Shown here one piece after another: positions 14,852 to 20,569 of a stretch of DNA of 34,815 nucleotides (the stretch's first letter is position 1; every line of letters starts with the position of its first letter). Under the pieces are notes generated by a model. The model was not told the DNA's origin. It did not search any database and worked only from the letters and a program-made list of their open reading frames with translations. Source of the stretch: a virus; the IMG/VR virus record IMGVR_UViG_3300027741_003327, positions 1 through 34,815 of that record; one strand, written 5' to 3'. Made by a program: the position numbers and the translations under genes.

Positions 14852-15163
14852 GTGCCTAAGACAGACGACCTAGTGATTGAAAAAAAGAAAACTACATCTA
14901 AGAAACTAAAGCCGCCCAGTAAATTCAAAGTCGTTGTTTGCAATGACAATGTAACCACAGTGGATTTTGTTGTGCATATGTTAATGACTGTATTCAATCA
15001 TTCGCTAGAACAAGCAATTCAAATTACTCAAGCGGTTCATGAAAATGGATCTGGTATTGCAGGAATTTACCCACATGAAATCGCTGAACAAAAAGTATAT
15101 GAGGGTGTTGAGTTAGCCAGAACCAACAAATTTCCGCTGGTATTAAAACTAACAGAAGCATAA
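14852..15163 (+). CDS. clpS: ClpS, N-end-rule adaptor for ClpAP
   Basis: A 103-residue protein from a GTG start with an AAGAGGAC ribosome site. PPSKFKVVVCNDNVTTVDFV, then VHMLMTVFNHSLEQA and then VHENGSGIAGIYPHEIAEQK match the ClpS core. ClpS binds proteins with N-terminal Phe, Leu, Trp or Tyr and hands them to ClpA; it also blocks other ClpA substrates. Binding-pocket residues Asn31, Asp32 and His63 (E. coli N34, D35, H66) are kept. The gatekeeper Met40 of E. coli is Val37 here, which may alter residue choice (inference). It partners ClpA, not ClpX, so the phage touches two Clp systems. Confidence 0.94.
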   Translation: MPKTDDLVIEKKKTTSKKLKPPSKFKVVVCNDNVTTVDFVVHMLMTVFNHSLEQAIQITQAVHENGSGIAGIYPHEIAEQKVYEGVELARTNKFPLVLKLTEA

Positions 15164-15165
15164 TT

Positions 15166-15690
15166 ATGAGCTTAAAAGAGAAAACCGCAGCCAAACATAA
15201 ATTAGCAGAATCCACTGCTTTTATGCGGCAGGTTTTTGACGGAACATTGCCCAGAGAGCAGTGGATTGATTTTACATATCAAAAATACTGCTGGTATTCT
15301 GCTATTGAACTCAAAGCGGCAGAAGTGGGAATACTAAAATTATTACCTGGAATAGCCAGATCTTACTTGATCTATCAAGATTATGTTGCCATGACTGATG
15401 GCAAGCTGGCGCACGATTTCAACACAGTATCGTTGGGGTATGCTCATTATATTCAGTCGTTGAAATTTCCCAGCGATATTATAGCGCATTTATATACATG
15501 GCATATGGGCGACATGTACGGCGGTCAAATGATTGCCAAGCTTATTCAAGAACCTCATAGTCATTTAATTTTTGAAAATCGTGATCAATTAATTGCTACG
15601 ATTCGAAGCCTAATCAATGATGACATAGCTGGTGAAGCCAATATAGCCTTTGATTGGGCTATCAGAATCCTACAAACTTATGACAATTGA
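15166..15690 (+). CDS. Heme oxygenase
   Basis: A 174-residue all-helical protein. The proximal heme ligand is in KHKLAESTAFM (His11), with the family pattern H-x2-AE-x4-FM. The distal helix motif GDMYGGQ at 115-121 corresponds to GDLSGGQ of known heme oxygenases. It opens heme to biliverdin IXalpha, Fe2+ and CO, using reduced ferredoxin or another reductant. It is shorter than typical bacterial and cyanobacterial enzymes (about 200-240 aa). It overlaps the next gene, a bilin reductase, by 11 bases, so the two steps are translationally coupled. Starts 2 bases after clpS. Confidence 0.92.
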   Translation: MSLKEKTAAKHKLAESTAFMRQVFDGTLPREQWIDFTYQKYCWYSAIELKAAEVGILKLLPGIARSYLIYQDYVAMTDGKLAHDFNTVSLGYAHYIQSLKFPSDIIAHLYTWHMGDMYGGQMIAKLIQEPHSHLIFENRDQLIATIRSLINDDIAGEANIAFDWAIRILQTYDN

Positions 15691-16339
15691 AGTTTGGCCA
15701 CAGATAATAGCACTGGCCGAACATTTTAATTCTAGATTCAATCAAACTGGGGTATTGCAACCTGTACAAGACTACGGGTGGCCCAACTACGTTTATACCA
15801 GCGATCAATATCGCCGTGCACATGTGGAAATCGTAGATCATCGCGATTCTCACAAGATGTATATTCTACATTGCACTATATTTCCGCACATCAATGATCC
15901 TAGTCCCATATTTGGATTTGATGTAGTATGCGGGCAACATAAAATAACTGGTGCATTTCATGACTACAGCTCTACTGGAAACACAGTCAATTCTATGTAC
16001 AAATGGTTTGAATCTCTGAGTAATAGTTACCAATGGAAAAAGCCCAGACAGTTACCTGAATGGGCTCAATCTATTTTTAGTGATAGTATAATTGCTGCCG
16101 GTAACGTTAATACTCAAGATGAATTAGACGCACTATGTGCTTTGGCCAGCAAAAGCTTAGACTATTATTTAGCCAATGTAGGCTATAATGTTGGACACAA
16201 GGATTATACGGCTGGGCAGAATAGATATTGTTATTATCAACGTCAGAATCCACACGTTGTGCGCAGCATGGTCAGCATGGGAATTGATCAAAATTTGATG
16301 CTGGATTTTGTCGACAATATGCTATTCCCTTTTGCGTAG
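15680..16339 (+). CDS. Ferredoxin-dependent bilin reductase (PcyA/PcyX-like)
   Basis: A 219-residue protein of the FDBR family, which reduces biliverdin to phycobilins. RRAHVEIVDHRDSHKMYILH followed by CTIFPHINDPSPIFGFDVV aligns with the PcyA core. Glu50, His64 and Asp81 fall at PcyA Glu76, His88 and Asp105, the proton-transfer residues. The C-terminal NRYCYYQRQNPHV and FVDNMLFP segments match the family end. It starts at ATG 15680 inside the heme oxygenase gene. The pair forms a two-step heme-to-bilin pathway. Sequence alone cannot tell phycocyanobilin from phycoerythrobilin as product. Such genes are known in cyanophages, and a divergent form (PcyX) has been reported in viruses thought not to infect cyanobacteria. 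Confidence 0.88.
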   Translation: MTIEVWPQIIALAEHFNSRFNQTGVLQPVQDYGWPNYVYTSDQYRRAHVEIVDHRDSHKMYILHCTIFPHINDPSPIFGFDVVCGQHKITGAFHDYSSTGNTVNSMYKWFESLSNSYQWKKPRQLPEWAQSIFSDSIIAAGNVNTQDELDALCALASKSLDYYLANVGYNVGHKDYTAGQNRYCYYQRQNPHVVRSMVSMGIDQNLMLDFVDNMLFPFA

Positions 16340-16341
16340 GG

Positions 16342-16454
16342 TATAATCATGATTATCTCTATGGTTTTTGATGGTTAATGCGTGTAATATAATGATATAT
16401 ACATGTATATGTATTCACATATATGTATAAATTTAATTTAAAAGGAAAATCAAA
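16342..16454 (+). promoter_or_regulatory. AT-rich leader of pqqA with -10 elements and a palindrome
   Basis: Contains TATAAT at 16342-16347 and at 16388-16393, neither with a good -35. TATACATGTATA, a 12-base palindrome, is followed by a related CACATATATGTAT. TATAAATT at 16426-16433 is one base off the T4 late promoter TATAAATA. The ribosome site AAAAGGAAAATC precedes the ATG at 16455. It likely drives pqqA separately from the bilin genes, but which element is used is unclear. Confidence 0.5.
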
Positions 16455-16761
16455 ATGACTTGGACTACACCTTCAGCAACAGATCTACGTTTTGGCTTGA
16501 CTTGAGGCCAATTAAAATTGGGTGAATTGCGGGAAACTCTAGAACAGACAATCCGCAGCCAAGCTAATCAGGGATGATTAGAAGGTTCAGAGACTAGTAG
16601 CATACCACTAGAACAGTGATGAAGCTACCACGAGCGCCCAACACCATAGAATTACGGTGATGAGATAGTCCGAACTGTATGGGAACATACAGAAATGTGG
16701 GATAAAGAGCCCACATGATAACAAAACAGTTGAAGTCACGATGTACATTGCAAATCGTTAA
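16455..16761 (+). CDS. pqqA: PQQ precursor peptide PqqA, split by a group I intron (exons 16455-16497 and 16730-16761)
   Basis: Joining 16455-16497 to 16730-16761 gives a 24-residue peptide: MTWTTPSATDLRFGF, then EVTMYIANR and a TAA stop. This closely follows bacterial PqqA, such as the Klebsiella peptide with DLRLGLEVTLYISNR. Glu16 and Tyr20 sit in the invariant E-V-T-x-Y motif; PqqE, with chaperone PqqD, links these two side chains to build pyrroloquinoline quinone. No other pqq gene is in the window, so host PqqBCDE would be needed. Unspliced RNA stops at TGA 16503-16505 after 16 residues and lacks both crosslinked residues. A ribosome site lies upstream and a terminator 15 bases after the stop. 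Too short for ordinary gene finders. Confidence 0.92.
16498..16729 (+). mobile_element. Group I intron (IA-like), 232 nt, no endonuclease ORF, inside pqqA
   Basis: All core helices can be drawn. P1: exon TTGGCT 16492-16497 with guide GGCCAA 16506-16511, giving the U-G pair at the 5' splice site. P3: TTGGGTG 16518-16524 / CGCCCAA 16635-16641. P4: TGCGG 16528-16532 / CCGCA 16553-16557. P6: CTAATCA 16564-16570 / TGATTAG 16575-16581. P7: GACTA 16592-16596 / TAGTC 16666-16670. P8: CACC 16642-16645 / GGTG 16656-16659. P9: CTGTATG 16675-16681 / CATACAG 16686-16692 with GGAA loop. P9.1: ATGTGGG 16695-16701 / CCCACAT 16710-16716. The last base is G. Extra stems between P7 and P3 (16597-16627) suggest subgroup IA, as in T4 introns. 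Confidence 0.95.
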
Positions 16762-16776
16762 TTTGATTCTGTAATG

Positions 16777-16811
16777 AAAAAAGGTCCTAGAAATAGGGCC
16801 TTTTTTGTTTT
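16777..16811 (+). terminator. Rho-independent terminator after pqqA
   Basis: Stem GGTCCTA / TAGGGCC (one G-T wobble) with a GAAA loop, extended by flanking A6 and T6 runs, then GTTTTTT. It lies 15 bases after the spliced pqqA stop, ending the pqqA transcript before the ligase gene. Confidence 0.9.
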
Positions 16812-16844
16812 TTAATAAATATGCTTATCCAACGAGCATATCAA

Positions 16845-17729
16845 ATGATATTAATTCTGACCAAGCAAGCTGAAACTGACTATGAAACTGCTAGGTTACT
16901 GGCGAGTTTCAAATCCAAAGACATTTCAGCCAGAGTGGCCCACCCCGACGACTTTGATATAGTGGTAGATCGTGATATCCGCAAGGGATTAAAATATCTG
17001 GGTAAATCATTTGAATTGCCACAACTGGTATTGGTCAGACTGGGTGCCGGCATATTACCATTCCAATTAGCTGTAATCAGACACTTTGAACAGGCTGGCA
17101 TACCCTGCATTAATTCTAGTGTCAGTGTAGAAACAGTCAAAGACAAGCTGCGCACCAGTCAAATATTAAGTAGAAGTGGCATTGCTATCCCCAACACCAT
17201 GATGGTGCGGTTCCCCATTGATGATAACCTAGTTGGTCACAACATCGGATTCCCATGTGTGATCAAGGTAGTCACCGGTAGTTACGGCGAAGGTGTACAC
17301 TTATGCGAAAATAAAAAAGACTTTAAAAAGCTCATGGAATTTGTTGAGAGTTTGGGCAACAGAAAGACCATGATTGTACAAGAATACTTGGGTGATCGTC
17401 CAGGAGAAGATCTCAGGGTGTTGGTGATTGGTGGAAAAGTCATGGGTGCGATGAAGCGCAGTGCCCCAGAAGGTGATTTTAGAGCTAATATTACCAATGG
17501 TGGTTCTGGTGAAGGATTTGAAGTCACTGAAGAAATTGATTTTATAGCACGTGAAACAGCCAAAACACTGGGGCTGGATATTGCAGGTATTGATTTATTA
17601 TTTGACCACCGCGGATTTAGGGTGTGTGAAGCCAATAGCAACCCAGGTTTTAGTGGATTTGAAAAGTTTTGTAACCGAGATGTAGCAGATTTAATCACCG
17701 AATATGTGAAATTTAAAATACACCAATGA
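16845..17729 (+). CDS. RimK-family ATP-grasp glutamate ligase
   Basis: A 294-residue ATP-grasp enzyme with strong likeness to RimK, which adds Glu residues to the C-terminus of ribosomal protein bS6. KDKLRTSQILSRSGIAIP marks the start of the ATP-grasp region; KVVTGSYGEGVHL (about 141-153) is the glycine-rich nucleotide loop; VQEYLG (178-183) is the hinge. RSAPEGDFRANITNGG (205-220), GIDLLF (248-253) and CEANSNPGFSGFEK (261-274) hold the acceptor and metal-binding residues. The start at 16845 is preferred over 16821 because MILILTKQ is a natural first strand. It follows the pqqA terminator and overlaps the next gene by 4 bases. The true acceptor is unknown. Confidence 0.88.
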   Translation: MILILTKQAETDYETARLLASFKSKDISARVAHPDDFDIVVDRDIRKGLKYLGKSFELPQLVLVRLGAGILPFQLAVIRHFEQAGIPCINSSVSVETVKDKLRTSQILSRSGIAIPNTMMVRFPIDDNLVGHNIGFPCVIKVVTGSYGEGVHLCENKKDFKKLMEFVESLGNRKTMIVQEYLGDRPGEDLRVLVIGGKVMGAMKRSAPEGDFRANITNGGSGEGFEVTEEIDFIARETAKTLGLDIAGIDLLFDHRGFRVCEANSNPGFSGFEKFCNRDVADLITEYVKFKIHQ

Positions 17730-18514
17730 CAAAAATTCTAATGTGTCCTCCAACACATTTTGATGTGGTCTATGACATCAATCCTTGGATGACCAACAAT
17801 CAACGATCTGTTAATTCAGTTTCTGCCAAGGCACAGTGGCAATCACTGGTCAACAAATTAGATCAAATTACAGATATTATAGAATTACCTGCCGAACCCA
17901 ATCTTCCAGACATGGTATTCACCGCCAATGCTGGATTTGTATACAAAAATACAGCAATATTATCCAAATTTTCAGTTTCCCCCAGACAACCAGAAGAAGA
18001 ATACTTTGCCAAATGGTTCAAAGATCAGGGCTATGATGTTATACAGCCAAAGAATTCTTATGAGGGGCAGGGGGATCATCTAGTAGACAGGGATGGTAGA
18101 CATTGGATTGGTACTGGATTCAGAACAACAGTTGAAGCCACAGTGGAAATCCAAGAAATTATAGGGCAACCAGTTAATGCTTTAACCTTGGTAGATCCTA
18201 GATGGTATCATTTGGATACATGTTTCTGCCCTCTGCCACGATATGGTCAAATTATGTGGTATCCAGCAGCATTTAGTAGAGAAAGTCAGGAATTAATTCG
18301 AAAATCCTTTGATATTTCTATAGAAATAACAGAAAAGCAGGCGTTATCATTTTGTTGTAATGCTGTGTGTATAGACTCAACCATTTTTATGCCAGTGGAT
18401 GTGGATTTGTATAATAAATTAAAGAAACTGGCCTATATCGTAGAGCAGTTTGATCTTAGGGAATTTTTGAAATCTGGTGGATCTGCCAAATGTTTGGTGT
18501 TACGGCTTGACTAG
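17726..18514 (+). CDS. Arginine dihydrolase/amidinotransferase-superfamily enzyme (ArgZ- or DDAH-like)
   Basis: A 262-residue guanidine-modifying enzyme. The N-terminal MCPPTHFDVVYDINPWM resembles the opening of cyanobacterial ArgZ/AgrE arginine dihydrolases. MVFTANAGFV, EGQGDHL (Glu113, Asp117, His118), WYHLDTCFCPL (His162) and SGGSAKCLVLRL (Cys256) give the acid-His-Cys catalytic set of the superfamily. ArgZ turns arginine into ornithine, ammonia and CO2; DDAH turns methylarginines into citrulline. The opening motif favours the former, but the substrate is not proven. The start overlaps the RimK-like gene (ATGA), so the two are translated together and may act in one process. Confidence 0.82.
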   Translation: MTKILMCPPTHFDVVYDINPWMTNNQRSVNSVSAKAQWQSLVNKLDQITDIIELPAEPNLPDMVFTANAGFVYKNTAILSKFSVSPRQPEEEYFAKWFKDQGYDVIQPKNSYEGQGDHLVDRDGRHWIGTGFRTTVEATVEIQEIIGQPVNALTLVDPRWYHLDTCFCPLPRYGQIMWYPAAFSRESQELIRKSFDISIEITEKQALSFCCNAVCIDSTIFMPVDVDLYNKLKKLAYIVEQFDLREFLKSGGSAKCLVLRLD

Positions 18515-18618
18515 ACATGTGCCCCAATTTGTGGCACCTAGGTAGCGAATCTAAGTGCCACGGGCTTGAGAGCGGCCCCTCTCCACGCAACGTATTGCGG
18601 TCCTAAGGAGAATTCTTT
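18515..18618. other. GC-rich structured intergenic element between convergent genes
   Basis: About 104 bases, richer in G and C than the surroundings, with three candidate stems: GTGGCAC 18531-18537 / GTGCCAC 18555-18561 (extended by TAG/CTA), GGGC 18562-18565 / GCCC 18575-18578, and CGCAA 18586-18590 / TTGCG 18595-18599 with a CGTA loop. A T-run sits at 18616-18620 on the plus strand. It may be a two-way terminator or a small RNA. No known RNA family was recognised. Confidence 0.45.
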
Positions 18619-18786
18619 TTAATCTTTGTGTGTTGTGTAGTGCTCTTTATTGTGGAAATCAAATAGAATCTTGGTTTTTTCTTCCAACATCGCTACACGT
18701 TGATCCATCTTTGCCAACACCACTACTAAGGTAATGCCAGCAAGAACGATTGGCCATAATTTTGAAACTATATCCATAATATCCAT
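18619..18786 (-). CDS. Small single-pass membrane protein, 55 aa
   Basis: Starts MDIMDIVSKLWPIVLAGITL. The hydrophobic segment (about residues 9-25, WPIVLAGITLVVVLAKM) is followed by a short heptad-like helix (QRVAMLEEKTKILFDF) and a polar tail. Small phage proteins of this layout are often placed near lysis genes as holin- or spanin-like proteins, but none is certain. The start at 18786 is chosen over 18831 because TTGGAGAAAAAA directly precedes it. A palindrome, CAAGTAAATTACTTG, touches this ribosome site. Confidence 0.68.
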   Translation of the reverse strand: MDIMDIVSKLWPIVLAGITLVVVLAKMDQRVAMLEEKTKILFDFHNKEHYTTHKD

Positions 18787-18989
18787 TTTTTTCTCCAAGT
18801 AATTTACTTGCAGAGGCAAATAGCCCTCCATTTTAATATTGAAATTGTTAGAATCAGCGTGTACTTCGGCTGATCTCTTATAAAGTTCTTGAGTACTAAT
18901 GCGTAAATGCCTCTAGTACCTATTATTTACAGGTACTAGAGGCATTGTAAAGTCAGTAGTTATTTCACACGTAAACTACTTACACAGCT
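18787..18989 (-). other. Intergenic region with a perfect 16-bp hairpin
   Basis: Contains AATGCCTCTAGTACCT (18906-18921) and its exact inverse AGGTACTAGAGGCATT (18931-18946), separated by nine bases. It lies after the minus-strand glycan operon and could end or stabilise that transcript, though no T-run follows. A shorter pair ATCAGC 18853-18858 / GCTGAT 18869-18874 and a GAGGGC/GCCTC stem lie nearer the small membrane protein gene. No other gene is seen here. Confidence 0.6.
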
Positions 18990-19841
18990 TTAACCCAAGT
19001 CATGCTCTGGAAAATGAGTGGCGGCATATTCTGCTGCTATTTTAATACCAATTTTTCCGTGTACGCCTAGTGCATTTTTGACAAATGTCACACTCATTGG
19101 TCCACACCGATCATACTGATGAACCACTGGTATAACTTTTCCATCATTGTTGAGCAAATAACCAGCACGATTAAAGTTTAGATTCTTTGAATGATGCATG
19201 GTAGAAATAGGGCCAACTCCATTATGATTAATAGCATAATTGCTAAATGCATTACTATATATCAGATGATTATGACATGCCTGATCTTCATAGGTAATCA
19301 TCCTGCCAGTATTACGTAGTCGGTCTACTTCATCAACCATGGCGTCGAGGTATTGCATCATGCCAGCTTTGGTGCCCATGGTAGTGCCAGAACAAATAAC
19401 ATATTCTGGTTCCATTTGAACCAATCGTTCCATGCCATAGAACGTATAAATCCATGGTCGGTTATGCTGACAATTCCTAAACAGTTCTGGTTCTGCAAAA
19501 AACTCCAAATCATGCCGGGGATATTCAGCAAACGGATCGGATTGAAAAACAACATCACGAGTATCGGATACCAGTATATTTTCAACATCATCAAAGTATT
19601 CATTTAAGCATTCACGATATACTCTAAACCGTTCTGTTTGACAGGTTTCACGAGCCAATGGTGCTTCGGGGATAAAAGTATAGATCCCGTAATCATCAAA
19701 GAATCGTTGCTGTTCTTCATTGACACTGGCAGTCATGAATACCACGTCATCCTGATAATGCTGCCTTAGAGATAATACAAATGGTTTAATTTTTTCAACA
19801 CTATAACCAAAAATCATGCCCATTACTAAATTTTTACTCAT
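18990..19841 (-). CDS. Probable GT-A glycosyltransferase, 283 aa
   Basis: The start at 19841 (MSKNLVMGMIFGYSVEKIKP) overlaps the upstream methyltransferase stop by one base. ILVSDTRDVVFQSDPF carries the D-x-D-like metal-binding motif of GT-A enzymes. EYVICSGTTMGTKAGM and TYEDQACHNHLIYS resemble acceptor-site regions of nucleotide-sugar transferases. It is the last gene of a four-gene minus-strand operon with another GT-A enzyme, a GT-B-like enzyme and a methyltransferase, so it probably helps build a modified glycan. The sugar and target are unknown. Confidence 0.75.
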   Translation of the reverse strand: MSKNLVMGMIFGYSVEKIKPFVLSLRQHYQDDVVFMTASVNEEQQRFFDDYGIYTFIPEAPLARETCQTERFRVYRECLNEYFDDVENILVSDTRDVVFQSDPFAEYPRHDLEFFAEPELFRNCQHNRPWIYTFYGMERLVQMEPEYVICSGTTMGTKAGMMQYLDAMVDEVDRLRNTGRMITYEDQACHNHLIYSNAFSNYAINHNGVGPISTMHHSKNLNFNRAGYLLNNDGKVIPVVHQYDRCGPMSVTFVKNALGVHGKIGIKIAAEYAATHFPEHDLG

Positions 19842-20569
19842 TATTTTTTCTCGCAATAAAAAACTATTTTACCCGGGATAGGTCTGGTAACTTTGAATAC
19901 TGCTAATCCATGAATTGAAAACAACTGTGTCATTTGTTCTTGATTCCAAAACCATAAATGTTGCACAATTCTCCAATGATGAAGTCCAGATTCTACAAAA
20001 TAATCGGGAATGTCCACTATTAATATTCCCTGAGGTTTGAGAAATTGCTGAACCTTTTTTAATGTTGAATTGACATCTACAATATGTTCTAGACTGTCAT
20101 GCATGGTGATGAAATCTTGGGAACATAGATCTAAGTCACAATCTTCAATGGTTGTTCTAATAGTCACTGAATCGTCACCAATAGATTCACCAGGCTCTAT
20201 GCCCCAGCAGTTAATACCACGCTCACGGCATGCATGAACAAAGGCACTGTTAGAACTGCCAATGTCCAATCCGGTCATATTTTCTTTGATTAGATCCTGA
20301 TAGGCATCCAATCTTATCATGGCCACCTTTTTATCATTTTCATATCTAGCATGATAAGCTTGGTGACCAATGGCTTCTTGCACATCACTGTGGTAATGTT
20401 TGCGATACCATTCATCTAATTTATCATGACTCCAGTCCGGCAAGTATTGATGAATTACGCCACAGTTACCGCAGACCAACACGGGAATATCATGCATGGT
20501 ATCATGAGAAAAGTCATGATCATTGCCACACGTACAAGTTTGTATGAGATTATTATTCAAATCAACCAT
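19841..20569 (-). CDS. SAM-dependent methyltransferase with N-terminal zinc ribbon, 242 aa
   Basis: Residues 12-37 hold a possible zinc-binding set, CTC near the start and CGNCG after it. A Rossmann methyltransferase core follows: GLDIGSSNSAFVHACRERG is motif I, CWGIEPGES the strand-2 acidic end, FITMHDSLEHI motif IV and LKPQGILIVDIPD the next block. The zinc ribbon plus methyltransferase layout is known among sugar C- or N-methyltransferases. It overlaps its neighbours by one base on each side, inside the minus-strand glycan operon. The target is probably a sugar. Confidence 0.85.
   Translation of the reverse strand: MVDLNNNLIQTCTCGNDHDFSHDTMHDIPVLVCGNCGVIHQYLPDWSHDKLDEWYRKHYHSDVQEAIGHQAYHARYENDKKVAMIRLDAYQDLIKENMTGLDIGSSNSAFVHACRERGINCWGIEPGESIGDDSVTIRTTIEDCDLDLCSQDFITMHDSLEHIVDVNSTLKKVQQFLKPQGILIVDIPDYFVESGLHHWRIVQHLWFWNQEQMTQLFSIHGLAVFKVTRPIPGKIVFYCEKK

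Noticed and set aside
16455-16505. A 16-codon peptide gene ending at TGA 16503-16505 with no intron
   Set aside because: The full set of group I core helices and the exact continuation into EVTMYIANR after splicing make the split pqqA reading far better.
16821-16844. Upstream ATG 16821 as the RimK-like start
   Set aside because: It follows the pqqA terminator T-run by only ten bases and adds MLIQRAYQ, which does not fit the family start; MILILTKQ at 16845 does.
17282-17698. 138-codon minus-strand ORF inside the RimK-like gene
   Set aside because: It is antisense to a clearly conserved enzyme; long reverse ORFs are expected there by codon bias.
18541-18608. Short matches to 23S rRNA around the I-CeuI region (GGTAGCGAA at 18541-18549 and CGGTCCTAAGG at 18598-18608)
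   Set aside because: The two pieces are in reversed order and 48 bases apart, with nothing else of 23S rRNA around them. An 11-base match can arise by chance, so no rRNA fragment is claimed.
18515-18618. Possible tRNA or known riboswitch in the GC-rich intergenic element
   Set aside because: No TTC-loop sequence or cloverleaf can be drawn, and the element lies at the 3' ends of two convergent genes, an unlikely place for a riboswitch.
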